Below are positions 23,706 through 32,807 of a stretch of DNA of 45,946 nt, one piece after another. Positions within the stretch are counted from its first letter, which is position 1; each line of letters begins with the position of its first letter. The stretch comes from Acidimicrobiales bacterium (GTDB lineage: Bacteria; Actinomycetota; Acidimicrobiia; Acidimicrobiales; RAAP-2). The stretch covers positions 1 to 45,946 of the forward strand of contig JANWIR010000035.1 of NCBI GenBank assembly GCA_025449805.1. Reading direction: 5' to 3'. The notes beneath the pieces were generated by a model, which was given only the letters and a program-made list of their open reading frames with translations, was not told the origin of the DNA and made no database searches. The position numbers and the translations under genes are program-made.

Positions 23706-25223
23706 CTAGGCATTCTGTGGAAACGCGAAGTCGAGACCTTGATGGCTCGACTCCGGCCACCGCGACGTGACCACCTTGCCGCGCGTAAAGAAGTGAACGC
23801 CCTCGGTCCCGTGCGCGTGAGTGTCACCAAACAACGAGTTCTTCCATCCACCAAAGGAGTAGTAGGACACCGGCACGGGAATCGGCACGTTGATCCCGAC
23901 CATTCCGACCTCGATCTCACTCTGAAAGCGCCGAGCGGCGTACCCGTCACCCGTAAAGATTGCGGCGCCGTTGCCGTGCGCGTTCGCGTTCACCAGATTC
24001 ATCGCCGCGTCGAATGAAGGAACGCGAATGATGGAAAGAACGGGACCAAAAATCTCGTCGGTGTAAATGGTCATCTCTGGTGTGACGCGATCGAACAGGG
24101 TTGGGCCGAGCCAGAATCCTCCCGACGCGCCGTCCACCGCAATGCCGCGACCGTCGACGACGAGGTCAGCTCCTTCACTGACGCCTCGTTCCACGTAGCC
24201 CGCGACCCGTGCGAGGTGCTCCTTGGTCACTAAAGGACCCATGTCACACGATCGCCTGCCGTCACCCACGCGCAACGTCGCCATGGTCTCAACGATCTTG
24301 GCGACCAACGCGTCGGCGACGTCGTCAACCACGACGACCACCGAAATAGCCATGCAACGCTCGCCCGCGGAACCAAAGCCCGCGCTCACTGCGGCGTTCG
24401 CGGCCTGGTTCAGATCGGCGTCCGCCAGCACAATCATGTGGTTTTTCGCACCACCCAGCGCCTGCACCCGCTTACCGGCTTTGGTTCCCAACTCGTACAC
24501 CGAATGCGCGACGGGCGTTGAACCCACGAAGGACACGGCCTTAATGGCGGGATGTTCAATGAGTCCAGTGACGGCCGTCTTGTCACCGTGCAGAACGTTG
24601 AAAACGCCCGCCGGCAGTCCGGCTTCCGCCCAACGTTCGGCAAACCAGTTCGCCGCCGAAGGGTCACGCTCACTGGGCTTAAGTACCACGGTGTTACCCG
24701 CGGCAATGGCCACAGGGAAAAACCAACACGGCACCATGGCCGGAAAGTTAAAGGGGCTGATGATGGCGACGGGACCCAGGGGCTGGCGCAGGGAGTACAC
24801 GTCGACGTTGCTGGAAACGCCTTCGGAGAACCCACCCTTGAGAAGGTGTGGGATACCACACGCGAATTCGACGACTTCAAGACCTCGGGCAATTTCGCCG
24901 GCCGCGTCGTCGAGCGTTTTACCGTGCTCGGACGTGATAATTGCGGCGAGCTCGTCTTGCCGATCGATGCAAAGTTGGCGAAACGCGAAGAGAATCCTCA
25001 CCCTTTGCGCCAGCGTGCTCGTCCGCCACGTCGCGAACGCGGCTTCGGCGGCGGCTACCGCGTCGTTGACGTCACTCGCGGCGGCAAAGGCAACCTTCTT
25101 CGTGACGTCACCGGTGGCCGGGTTGTACACGTCACCCGTGCGCTCGCCAGTGCCCATCCGGAGTGCGCCGGCAATCCAGTGTCCAACAACGGGCACATCT
25201 GAACCTACGTTGACCTTTTCCAT
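23706..25223 (-). CDS. mmsA: CoA-acylating methylmalonate-semialdehyde dehydrogenase
   Basis: The 505-residue aldehyde dehydrogenase superfamily member has ISPFNFPAMVPCWF (NAD site), LKPSERDPS, FVGSTPVA, catalytic Cys in GSAGERCMA and the MMSDH-specific LGGAKNHMIVLADAD, where the general-base Glu of ordinary ALDHs is absent. It oxidatively decarboxylates methylmalonate or malonate semialdehyde to propionyl- or acetyl-CoA, in valine, beta-alanine, beta-aminoisobutyrate and inositol breakdown. Start ATG 25223. Downstream of the liv transporter genes in one minus-strand operon, implying degradation of the imported compound. Subgroup assignment (MmsA versus IolA) is not resolvable here. Confidence 0.93.
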   Translation of the reverse strand: MEKVNVGSDVPVVGHWIAGALRMGTGERTGDVYNPATGDVTKKVAFAAASDVNDAVAAAEAAFATWRTSTLAQRVRILFAFRQLCIDRQDELAAIITSEHGKTLDDAAGEIARGLEVVEFACGIPHLLKGGFSEGVSSNVDVYSLRQPLGPVAIISPFNFPAMVPCWFFPVAIAAGNTVVLKPSERDPSAANWFAERWAEAGLPAGVFNVLHGDKTAVTGLIEHPAIKAVSFVGSTPVAHSVYELGTKAGKRVQALGGAKNHMIVLADADLNQAANAAVSAGFGSAGERCMAISVVVVVDDVADALVAKIVETMATLRVGDGRRSCDMGPLVTKEHLARVAGYVERGVSEGADLVVDGRGIAVDGASGGFWLGPTLFDRVTPEMTIYTDEIFGPVLSIIRVPSFDAAMNLVNANAHGNGAAIFTGDGYAARRFQSEIEVGMVGINVPIPVPVSYYSFGGWKNSLFGDTHAHGTEGVHFFTRGKVVTSRWPESSHQGLDFAFPQNA

Positions 25224-25322
25224 TATCGCTATCCAATCAATGTGTGGTTACTGCTTTGAGGTACTGCTCGATGATCACGTTCGATACCTACCGACGAAGC
25301 CACGCGCTCCGACACGACGCTC

Positions 25323-26102
25323 TTACGCTCCGTGTTCGGGCAGTGGCCGCGTTGCCGTGGTCTCGTTTTTAAAACCACCCGAGCCCAGAAAGAGACTCGC
25401 GAGGTCTTCGGTTTGGCGTAGCTCATCGCCGCTCGCGGCGAGGCGAATCTCCCCATCCGTCAGCACGTAACCCCACGAGGCAATGGCCAGCGCGAGGCTG
25501 ACGCGTTGTTCAATCAACAGCACCGCTCGCCCGTCGCTCGCCAACTTGGCCACGGTGTCGGTCAAGAGATTCGTGGCGACAATTGGTGCGAGGTTCGCCG
25601 TGGGCTCGTCAAGAATGAGTAGCGAGGGCTGGGCCATCAACGCCCGAGCGATACCTACCATCTTCAGTTGTCCACCACTCAAACTCTTCGCGGGGCGGCG
25701 ACGCACGTCTCGAAGCACGGGGAATATTTCAAAAATCTCTTCGACGCGCGCGTTCGTTTGCGCGGCCTTTAATCGGTAGCCACCCATCTCAAGGTTTTCC
25801 ATCACCGTGAGCGGCGGAAATACGCTGCGCACTTGGGGAACGTAGCCAACGCCGCGCGCCATTCGTTCGTCTTCGCGCATCCGCGAAATATCTTCGCCGT
25901 CCAGCGTTATGGTGCCGCCTAGAAGCGACAAGGCTCCGGTAATGGACTTGACGAGGGTGCTCTTACCGGCGCCGTTGGGACCCATGATGAGTACGACTTC
26001 ACCCCTACCCACCTCGAGCGACACGTCACGCACGACCGGCGTCTGGGTGTAGCCCGCGGAGATGGCGTCCGCGCGCAAGAAGCCAGGTGGACGTTGATTC
26101 AT
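25323..26102 (-). CDS. livF: LivF-type ABC ATPase of a branched-chain-amino-acid-like importer
   Basis: The 259-residue HAAT-family ATPase has Walker A IMGPNGAGKST, signature KSLSGGQLKMV, Walker B LLILDEPTANLAP and switch LLIEQRV, where the LivF-type Gln replaces the H-loop spacing seen in LivG. It energises uptake with LivG. The track start (26165) overlaps livG; ATG 26102 is chosen because AAGGAG sits 9 nt before it. A C-terminal extension (GGFKNETTATRP) is not essential to the fold. Substrate specificity cannot be read from the ATPase. Confidence 0.9.
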   Translation of the reverse strand: MNQRPPGFLRADAISAGYTQTPVVRDVSLEVGRGEVVLIMGPNGAGKSTLVKSITGALSLLGGTITLDGEDISRMREDERMARGVGYVPQVRSVFPPLTVMENLEMGGYRLKAAQTNARVEEIFEIFPVLRDVRRRPAKSLSGGQLKMVGIARALMAQPSLLILDEPTANLAPIVATNLLTDTVAKLASDGRAVLLIEQRVSLALAIASWGYVLTDGEIRLAASGDELRQTEDLASLFLGSGGFKNETTATRPLPEHGA

Positions 26103-26145
26103 CTCGGATCTCCTTGGTTCGGGCTCGAGGGTGGTAGTCACTTCG

Positions 26146-26973
26146 TCATCCGAGGTACGCGTCACGGACTTCTTTGTTCGCGACCGCGTCGGCGTAGGTA
26201 CCCGAGCAAATCACTTCGCCCTGGGCCATGACGACGACACGATCACACAATTCACTCACTACCTCGAGGGCATGCTCGACAATCAGCAGGGCGATGCCGT
26301 CGTCGCGCACTGATTTGAGATCATTGACTAACTTCGCAACCAGACGAGGCGCGACCCCGACCATGGGCTCGTCGAGCAACAGCACCTTGGGGTCGCGCAT
26401 CAAGCAGCGCATGATCTCCACGAGTCGACGTTGGCCGCCACTTAACTCGCGACCGTAGGCGTTTGCCGTCTCGGCCATTTCAAAACGATCAAGAATTGAC
26501 CACGCGCGTTCAACGGCCCGTCGTCCAGAATCCCGATTGGCCTTGCGCTGAAACATGACCTGCGTTAGGGCGGCACCCTTGGCACCTTGCCCGGCCGTCA
26601 CGAGATTTTCAAAGACGGTCATTCCTTCGAACTCACTCGTCGATTGAAAAGTTCGTACGAGGCCGAGTCGTGCGCGTTGGTAGGGCGCGAGGCGCTCAAT
26701 GGAACGACCGCCCATGGTGATCACACCGCTCGCAATCTTGAGCTGGCCACCCAGTGCCCCGAGAGCCGACGACTTTCCGGCGCCGTTGGGTCCGATTAAC
26801 CCCACCACTTCGCCGGCGCGAAGATCGAACGAAACGCCGTTGACGGCGGTGACGCCACCATAACGAACAACGATGTTCTGTGCGCTGAGCGCCGCCTCGC
26901 GGTCGCCGCCAACCACACTCGTCGAGTCGTGGGATTCCTCGACGGCAACGTCTTGAGTTCCGTGGTGTGTCAC
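26146..26973 (-). CDS. livG: LivG-type ABC ATPase
   Basis: The 275-residue protein has Walker A LIGPNGAGKSS, signature RELSGGQRRLVE, Walker B VLLLDEPMVGVAP and H-loop IVEHALE. A poorly conserved N-terminal extension of about 28 residues is present. GTG 26973 follows GAAGGAG with ideal spacing; the longer track ORF has no such signal. Partner of LivF, LivH and LivM. Confidence 0.9.
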   Translation of the reverse strand: MTHHGTQDVAVEESHDSTSVVGGDREAALSAQNIVVRYGGVTAVNGVSFDLRAGEVVGLIGPNGAGKSSALGALGGQLKIASGVITMGGRSIERLAPYQRARLGLVRTFQSTSEFEGMTVFENLVTAGQGAKGAALTQVMFQRKANRDSGRRAVERAWSILDRFEMAETANAYGRELSGGQRRLVEIMRCLMRDPKVLLLDEPMVGVAPRLVAKLVNDLKSVRDDGIALLIVEHALEVVSELCDRVVVMAQGEVICSGTYADAVANKEVRDAYLG

Positions 26974-27028
26974 CGCATCTCCTTCTGACGGGGCTCGACG
27001 TTGATGACTTGGAAAGGCACGCAACACG

Positions 27029-28021
27029 TCATTTCTGAGTACTCACTGGCGTTGTCATGCGGTCGTGACCCCGTAGCGCGATGGGTCGACGCTCGGGCAT
27101 GATGCCGCGTGGTCGCAGTAAGAGACAGAGCATCCACATGATCCCGATGGCAATCCACTGGAGCGAGAAGATCAGACCCGGATAGCCGATCTGGGGAAGA
27201 AACCGCGGAATTTCGAGAAAAATAATGGGAACCAACAAGACGCCGATGACGACACCTCGGTTGTTACCGACACCGCCGACGAAGATGGCCGTGAAGATGA
27301 CGAAGGTCTCGGCGTAGCCCCACGCCCCCGGCGACCAGGCGCCGATGTACTCCACCAGCAGTCCCCCGCTGAGTCCCGCGATCGCACCGCCGATAATGAA
27401 GACCTGGAGACGGAGGGCAGTGATGTTGAAACCCATGGCCGCCGCCGCGTCTTCTTGGTCGCGCATCGCGCGAAGGGCTCGACCCCACGACGAATTGCCG
27501 AGCCACTGCACCAGCGCGTACACGGCCCCGCAGATGATGAGCACCCAGGCCGCGTACACCCACTCCCAACTACTGATCGAGAGTCCGAACGCGCTGAACA
27601 GTGGTCGTGGTACGCCCGTCACGCCATTGGAGCCGTTAAAGAGTGCGACGTCCGATTCGACCACTTGAATGGCGATGAGCGACACGATCAGCAAGATCGC
27701 GGCCTGGTAGTCGCGTCGAATCCGTCGCAGACTGAATAGACCAACGACCGCCGAAAGCGCGGCCCCGGCGACCGCGGCGAGTATGAGCGGTATCGGGAAA
27801 GGAAGATTGGCCCCAAAGACGTATTGCTGAAACGTCGTCGAGCCGCCACTCGGTCCCAGGGTGACCGTCGCGGCGACGTACGCGCCGGCGGCCTGAAACA
27901 CGATGTAGGCGAAATTGATGACTCCCGCATAGCCGTACTGGAGATTTAGTGACCAACCCGAAAGCAGGTCCACTCCGAAATAGACGACGAGCGTCGCGAT
28001 ATAGAACGACCACGCGGACAC
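27029..28021 (-). CDS. livM: LivM-type ABC permease
   Basis: The 330-residue polytopic protein has the LivM pattern: a YGYAGVINFAYIVFQAAGAY loop-helix, the coupling segment SSWGRALRAMRDQEDAAAAMG, and GAWGYAETFVIFTAIFVGG in the later half. It forms the membrane channel with LivH. GTG 28021 follows AGGGAG at 8-9 nt; GTG 28045 from the track is less likely. Confidence 0.9.
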   Translation of the reverse strand: MSAWSFYIATLVVYFGVDLLSGWSLNLQYGYAGVINFAYIVFQAAGAYVAATVTLGPSGGSTTFQQYVFGANLPFPIPLILAAVAGAALSAVVGLFSLRRIRRDYQAAILLIVSLIAIQVVESDVALFNGSNGVTGVPRPLFSAFGLSISSWEWVYAAWVLIICGAVYALVQWLGNSSWGRALRAMRDQEDAAAAMGFNITALRLQVFIIGGAIAGLSGGLLVEYIGAWSPGAWGYAETFVIFTAIFVGGVGNNRGVVIGVLLVPIIFLEIPRFLPQIGYPGLIFSLQWIAIGIMWMLCLLLRPRGIMPERRPIALRGHDRMTTPVSTQK

Positions 28022-28105
28022 GCCTACTCTCCCTTCAGGGAACACGCCGAACGCGGCGAAGTCCCCAACTCGTGTGCTGTAACTACTGCAACGTTGGACA
28101 TTTGG

Positions 28106-28996
28106 CTACACCGTGAGTTGTACATTGCCCGACGCTCCTCCCGTGACGCTGCTCGGTTTGCTGAGGAGCACCACGACGAGAATGCCGAAACCGGCGACCG
28201 TGCTGTAGGCGGATCCACCGAGAGCGGAGACCACCTCGGTGGTGATGCCCATGAGCAGTGACGCCACTACGGCGCCGCGCGGCGATCCCACGCCACCCAA
28301 AATTGCCGCGGCAATAACGAGCGGCAAAAACAGCTGACCCGTGTAGTAATTCACGCTTTGGGAATTGATGACGTAAATGACACCCGCCATCCCACAGAGA
28401 AACCCTGTGATAAGCCAAGTAATCGTCACGATCTGCGTCGTGCGGATTCCACACGAGCGTGCCAACGAGGGATCGACGGCCATGGCGCGTAACGCCTTAC
28501 CGAGCTTCGTCAACTTCAGTAGCCCTTCCAGTAACAGGAAGACCACGATGGCGAGACCTATCAAGATGAGCTGCGTCACGGTAATGAAGATCGGTCCCCA
28601 CGAAAGCGAGGCTGACGGAAGCACGGCGAATTGATAGATATTGTCTCGCGACACCGCTTGAACGGCGTACTCAATAACGAGTGCCAAGCCAAGGGTGACC
28701 ATGACCATCTCGAACAGCCGGGCTCCTCGACGGGCGTACACCTTGAACACGAAGTTGCCTAGAAATACGGTCAGCATCGCGCCCGCGACGCCGCCGAGCA
28801 ACAGCGCCACCCAGGCGTTGATCTTCCAGCTCGCCGCGAGATACGCCACGAACGCACCGACGGTCATCACCGCGCCGTAACTCAGATTCAAGACATTGGT
28901 GAGACCCAGTTGTACGGTAAACCCCATTGCCGCCACCGCGATGATCGAGGCGAGGACCACGCCAAAGCCCAGCGACGAGACAATCAAATACCACAT
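28106..28996 (-). CDS. livH: LivH-type ABC permease
   Basis: The 296-residue polytopic permease has GLTNVLNLSYGAVMTVGAFV and the coupling segment KLGKALRAMAVDPSLARSCG, hallmark regions of the LivH family. The GTG/ATG upstream positions in the track overlap livK. ATG 28996 (MWYLIVSSLG) follows AAGGAG at 6-7 nt. Operon with livM, livG and livF. Confidence 0.9.
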   Translation of the reverse strand: MWYLIVSSLGFGVVLASIIAVAAMGFTVQLGLTNVLNLSYGAVMTVGAFVAYLAASWKINAWVALLLGGVAGAMLTVFLGNFVFKVYARRGARLFEMVMVTLGLALVIEYAVQAVSRDNIYQFAVLPSASLSWGPIFITVTQLILIGLAIVVFLLLEGLLKLTKLGKALRAMAVDPSLARSCGIRTTQIVTITWLITGFLCGMAGVIYVINSQSVNYYTGQLFLPLVIAAAILGGVGSPRGAVVASLLMGITTEVVSALGGSAYSTVAGFGILVVVLLSKPSSVTGGASGNVQLTV

Positions 28997-29057
28997 CGTT
29001 GCTCCTTGCTCTCGAAATCGTTCGACTCGAACACCACGGTGGACGGCTTCACGGGGA

Positions 29058-30341
29058 TTAGTGAACTGACTGAATCTTCGTCGCGGCAATTACGCCCAAC
29101 GACTGCGGTGGACCCGATACGGGAATGCGGACCGCTTCTTCATTCCCGTAGGAGTTGTGAAAGGCATTGAATTGAATCAGGCCCGTCGCGCCGACGTACT
29201 GGATTGACTTATGCGCCTTGAGGGCCGCCACGCCTTGGGCGAACGTGTAGACGACCGTCTTGCCGGGACCAGGATTCGACACCGCGATAATGGACTTGTT
29301 GAACACCGAAGGCTTCAGACTCTTTGACGCCACAATGGCCAACGCCTGAATCATCATGCCGTCGTAGTACGTGCGAGCAAAGGGGTTGGTGCTGTAGGCA
29401 CTCAACGGCTTGGGCACGATCGACTGCACGGCGGTGATGTCCTTTTCAAACTGGCTCAGTGCCGGTGACGGCTTCGACGCCGCCGTCACGATGCCCGTGT
29501 AGTACTTCAGGAAATCAGAGTTCCCCAGGGCGCCCCGGACCGGGCTAATCCACGTCGAATTAACCGTGGGCTCAGTGCCAATCAGCGGCACCAATCCGCG
29601 CTGTTGCTTGAGTTCACCGTAAAAGGTCGCGGCCGTTGGTCCATCGGACTCGGTCATGATGACTTGGGGATTCGCCTGCTTCACGCGCGCTACGTCGGCC
29701 GAGTAAAGTGACTGGTCAGGAGTGAGATTTATGCTCGCGACGATCTTCATGTGCAGAGCCTTGGCCCCGAGAAGAACGCCCGGCAGGTCACCCTGGGATC
29801 CGCTGTCGGTTCCAAAGACGGTGGCAATTTTCGTGTAACCGCGCTCCTTGGCCCAGAGCACCATGGCGACACCGTTGGCCGCGTCCGGTGGAAACAGGCG
29901 CCAGAAGTAGGGGTCCTTGTTTCGGTTGTACGAGCTCTCACCCGCGACGGCGAACATCGTCACCTTGGCGGAGTTGAGGACCGGAACAATGGTGGGCGCT
30001 TCAGTGGTACCCGGCCCCGTAACACCGATGAGATTGGGCACGGTACTGAGAAGTTGCTGCACGGCGGGTAGGGCGTCGGCGGGGTCGCTTCGTGTGTCGA
30101 CTCCCTTCCAGACGAGCTTTTTGCCCAGTAGGCCGCCGTTCTGGTTGATGTCATAAATAGCCGGGAAGAGTCCCGCCTCTTGATTGAGACCCTCGAAGGA
30201 ATTGGGTCCCGAGAGCGGAATAACGCTCGCTTCGACGACAACCCCGGTCTTGGCACTCGCGCCCGACGGCATAGTAAACGCCGTTGAGATCAGCACGACT
30301 GACCCGATCGACATTCCTACACGTCTAAAAATTCCTCGCAT
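29058..30341 (-). CDS. livK: LivK-type periplasmic-binding-fold substrate-binding protein
   Basis: The 427-residue Leu/Ile/Val-binding-protein-like receptor (type I periplasmic fold) has a signal peptide in residues 1-30 ending SGASAKTG. The mature part begins VVVEASVIPLSGPNSFEG and contains the GVTGPGTTEAPTIVPVL and KIATVFGTDSGSQG segments of the family. No Cys is near the cleavage site, so this is not a lipoprotein as usual for monoderm binding proteins; it may be released or remain tethered by an uncleaved signal. Strong ribosome binding site AGAGGGGGA precedes ATG 30341. First gene of the operon. Ligand unknown; context suggests a short amino or beta-amino acid. Confidence 0.9.
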   Translation of the reverse strand: MRGIFRRVGMSIGSVVLISTAFTMPSGASAKTGVVVEASVIPLSGPNSFEGLNQEAGLFPAIYDINQNGGLLGKKLVWKGVDTRSDPADALPAVQQLLSTVPNLIGVTGPGTTEAPTIVPVLNSAKVTMFAVAGESSYNRNKDPYFWRLFPPDAANGVAMVLWAKERGYTKIATVFGTDSGSQGDLPGVLLGAKALHMKIVASINLTPDQSLYSADVARVKQANPQVIMTESDGPTAATFYGELKQQRGLVPLIGTEPTVNSTWISPVRGALGNSDFLKYYTGIVTAASKPSPALSQFEKDITAVQSIVPKPLSAYSTNPFARTYYDGMMIQALAIVASKSLKPSVFNKSIIAVSNPGPGKTVVYTFAQGVAALKAHKSIQYVGATGLIQFNAFHNSYGNEEAVRIPVSGPPQSLGVIAATKIQSVH

Positions 30342-30624
30342 TCAAATCCCCCTCTGTTTGAAATACTTATGACGTCAAGACCACGACGTTCGCCGGATCT
30401 GTGCTGACCTTTCGGTAGCCCCCCCGGGGAAACACCACGACCATCCGATTGCGTCGGCTAGTCGCACTATCCACATCACCTGAATTTTCGCGTCTCAACT
30501 CTGCGTAACACCGTGTTCTTATTACTGTTGCCGGCCCAGCATGACAAAGTGCATTCGTCAAGTCAACGAGCAAGTTGTCGCGATTTCTTATCAATTTTCG
30601 ACACTTCGTCTAGGCTCCAGCGAT
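30342..30624. promoter_or_regulatory. livK-pucR divergent control region
   Basis: This regulatory stretch is AT-richer than its surroundings. It contains an 8-bp palindrome TGACGTCA (30370-30377) close to livK, an 11-bp inverted repeat AACACCGTGTT (30507-30517), and the pucR promoter TTATCA-17 nt-TAGGCT (30588-30616). The palindromes are candidate operators for the PucR-family protein, by position only. The livK promoter was not resolved. Confidence 0.45.
30588..30616 (+). promoter_or_regulatory. Promoter of the leaderless PucR-family gene
   Basis: TTATCA (30588-30593), a 17-nt spacer, and TAGGCT (30611-30616), ending 8 nt before ATG 30625. This argues against the upstream ATG at 30541 used by the ORF track. 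Confidence 0.6.
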
Positions 30625-32367
30625 ATGTCGGGGAGGATTCACGTCACTGAATCAAATTCGGAGTTCGCCGAACCGCAGGATTCCTCAATAGCGAGTCGCC
30701 CCTTGAGGCAGACCAAAAATCCGTCGTCGGACCTCAATCATTCGAACATTCGTTTACCGACGGTGGCCGAAATTCTTGAACTTCCGGAAGTTCGGCGCGG
30801 GCGACCGACCATCGAAGCGGGGGCTGATTTCATCGATCGACCCGTTCGGTGGGTCCACGTCAGCGAACTGGTCCGCATCAGCCACCTCCTCCAAGGCGGC
30901 GAGCTCATTTTGTCAACAGCCCTGGCATTTCCCCACGACGACAACGAACTCATCAATTACATCAGCGACCTCGCCACGGCGAACGCCGCGGGATTGATCA
31001 TTGAACTGAGTCAACACTTCAACGCCCTTCCGAAGGCCATGATTCGAAGTGCGGAAGCCCACGGTTTACCGCTTATTGCCCTTCACACCGAAGTGCCCTT
31101 CGTGGCCATTACCGAAGCCATCCACTCAATTATCGTCAACACAAAAATTGGACAGCTCCAACTCGGTGACACCGTGCACCGGGTCTTTCGCTCCCTCGCC
31201 GCGGACGCCTCCACGCCGCAAGAGATTGTCGCCAAAGTCGCGCAATTGGCGGGTTGTCCGGCTGTCTTTGAAAGTACTGCTCGCCACGTCATCGCGTTCG
31301 CCGGCGCGACCACGAACGGTACCGAAGTACTCGATCACTGGGAGATGCGCTCGAGTCACGTCCCCTGGAGCAGTGAAGAAACCTTCACCGATGGAGAAAT
31401 TTGGCTTACCACGCTGGTGAGTGCTCGCGGGCATCGATGGGGACGGCTAATTCTGCTGTCGCGACTTCCGGCTGACAACATGCAGCGAACAATTCTCGAA
31501 TTGGGCGCGACCACGCTGGCCCTTCACTTGCTCATCGAGCGCGACGAACGCGTTCTCGAACACCAAACGCATCGCACGCTCATTGCCGACATTATCGATC
31601 AGCGTTACAGCTCACCCGATGAAATTTACGATCGCTCCGCCTCGCTCGGCGTTCCCACCCGACGGCAAGTTTTGGCGGCATTGATCGTGCGCAGCGAATG
31701 GTTGTCGGACCTGTCAGAGGTTGGTCGTCAGTCTCGTGCGCGAGAAGAGGTCACCGCCGTCGCGCGAGCCCTACGCCAAATATCAGCCGCGAGCCTGGTC
31801 GGCATTCTCGAACCGGGTCGGATTGGCGCCATGATTTCCGCACCCACGAACGCCAGTATGAAGAATCTGATTGAACACGCCGCTCAAAAGATTCATGAGA
31901 ACGTCGGCAAGTTGACGCCATCGGGTTGCGTCGTCATTGGCGTTGGCACGACGGTGAGCACAGTTCGCGATCTGCGTCAATCCTTTGATGAAGCGAACGA
32001 GGCGGCCGAGGCGGCCCGAAGTCTTCCTCGAAATCGAATGTTCGTAACCACGGCGGACATTCGCTTAAGGGGATTAATCCACCTATTGCGTGATGATCCT
32101 CGGCTGCAGAGTTACGTTGAACGTGAACTCGGTCCCCTCATCGAATACGACAAAGTGCATCGCACACAACTCGTCGCTACGTTGAGGGCGTACCTTGAAG
32201 CCCGGGGCAACAAATCCGAGGCGGCGGCCCTCGTCCACACAACCCGCGCCACCTTTTATCATCATCTTTCGCGGATTGAAGAAGTGTTAAAGGTGGATTT
32301 GGAAACACCCGAATCGCTGTATTCGCTTTACGTTGCGTTAATTGCCCGTCAATCCATCGAAAATTAA
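30625..32367 (+). CDS. PucR-family transcriptional regulator
   Basis: The roughly 580-residue regulator has an N-terminal PucR ligand-sensing domain (RLPTVAEILELPEVRRG, VRWVHVSELVRI, GGELILSTALAF), a middle GGDEF-like/CdaR-type region, and a C-terminal PucR HTH_30 domain (LRAYLEARGNKSEAAALVH, RATFYHHLSRIEEVL). Relatives control purine, amino-acid or polyamine catabolism in response to the imported substrate. The start at 30625 is preferred because it follows the TTATCA/TAGGCT promoter by 8 nt. It is divergent from the liv-mmsA-crotonase operon, making that operon its likely target. Whether it activates or represses is unknown. Confidence 0.9.
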   Translation: MSGRIHVTESNSEFAEPQDSSIASRPLRQTKNPSSDLNHSNIRLPTVAEILELPEVRRGRPTIEAGADFIDRPVRWVHVSELVRISHLLQGGELILSTALAFPHDDNELINYISDLATANAAGLIIELSQHFNALPKAMIRSAEAHGLPLIALHTEVPFVAITEAIHSIIVNTKIGQLQLGDTVHRVFRSLAADASTPQEIVAKVAQLAGCPAVFESTARHVIAFAGATTNGTEVLDHWEMRSSHVPWSSEETFTDGEIWLTTLVSARGHRWGRLILLSRLPADNMQRTILELGATTLALHLLIERDERVLEHQTHRTLIADIIDQRYSSPDEIYDRSASLGVPTRRQVLAALIVRSEWLSDLSEVGRQSRAREEVTAVARALRQISAASLVGILEPGRIGAMISAPTNASMKNLIEHAAQKIHENVGKLTPSGCVVIGVGTTVSTVRDLRQSFDEANEAAEAARSLPRNRMFVTTADIRLRGLIHLLRDDPRLQSYVERELGPLIEYDKVHRTQLVATLRAYLEARGNKSEAAALVHTTRATFYHHLSRIEEVLKVDLETPESLYSLYVALIARQSIEN

Positions 32368-32370
32368 CTC

Positions 32371-32405
32371 GGTGACGATTCGTCAGGCGTAGCCAGCGCC
32401 GTCAC
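32371..32405. terminator. Possible bidirectional terminator between pucR and the YdeI-like gene
   Basis: Nested inverted repeats GTGAC...GGCG-tagccag-CGCC-GTCAC lie in the 41-nt gap of two convergent genes. There is no T-tract, so this is weak. Confidence 0.3.
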
Positions 32406-32408
32406 TCC

Positions 32409-32675
32409 TCATCGACCGTTACGTTCGCGGTGTTGACAGCCGGGCCAGCAGCAGGGTCGTCGTTTTCCCTCGTCAAGTTGTTCGATGGTGCGACGAATTC
32501 GTCGACTTCGTGTCGTCGGCTGTTTGGCCTCCTCCACCCAACAAATGAACTCATTGCGGGCAAGCTTCGTAATGTCACGCCACGCCTCGAGGGCCACCGG
32601 GTTCTCCAGAAGGGCCGTGCGCAAATCGTGCGGTAACTGGTGCACGACGCCACCGTCAACTTCCACGAGTTTCAC
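32409..32675 (-). CDS. YdeI/OmpD-associated (bacteriocin-protection-like) family protein
   Basis: The 88-residue protein has the characteristic C-terminal core of the YdeI/OmdA family: LPHDLRTALLENPVALEAW, ARNEFICWVEEAKQ and RRIRRTIEQLDEGKRRPCCW. It lacks the N-terminal DUF1905 domain of longer members. The biochemical role of the family is poorly known. GTG 32675 is supported by a minus-strand TACTGT -10 ending 6 nt upstream. The competing frame at 32402-32659 is a shadow. Convergent with pucR. Confidence 0.8.
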   Translation of the reverse strand: MKLVEVDGGVVHQLPHDLRTALLENPVALEAWRDITKLARNEFICWVEEAKQPTTRSRRIRRTIEQLDEGKRRPCCWPGCQHRERNGR

Positions 32676-32681
32676 GTCTTG

Positions 32682-32687
32682 ACAGTA
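32682..32687 (-). promoter_or_regulatory. -10 element of leaderless YdeI-like gene
   Basis: TACTGT on the minus strand ends 6 nt before GTG 32675. Confidence 0.45.
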
Positions 32688-32807
32688 GTGCCGACAATTT
32701 ATGCAGTACGAGAGACACCGGGGCCACCGGGAGAGGCGTCATAGGATTGACCAACCGCTCCGCTCGCCATTTTTCCGCGCGTGCGGGTCCGAGGAAGAGA
32801 GAGTCCC

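Noticed and set aside
30541-30624. N-terminal extension of the PucR-family protein from ATG 30541
   Set aside because: This segment contains the TTATCA/TAGGCT promoter and has no ribosome binding site, so ATG 30625 is the better start.
22495-32700. tRNA-Ile as an attachment site for an integrated island spanning the liv operon
   Set aside because: No copy of the tRNA 3' end was found near the right side (32.4-32.7 kb), and no integrase gene is present.
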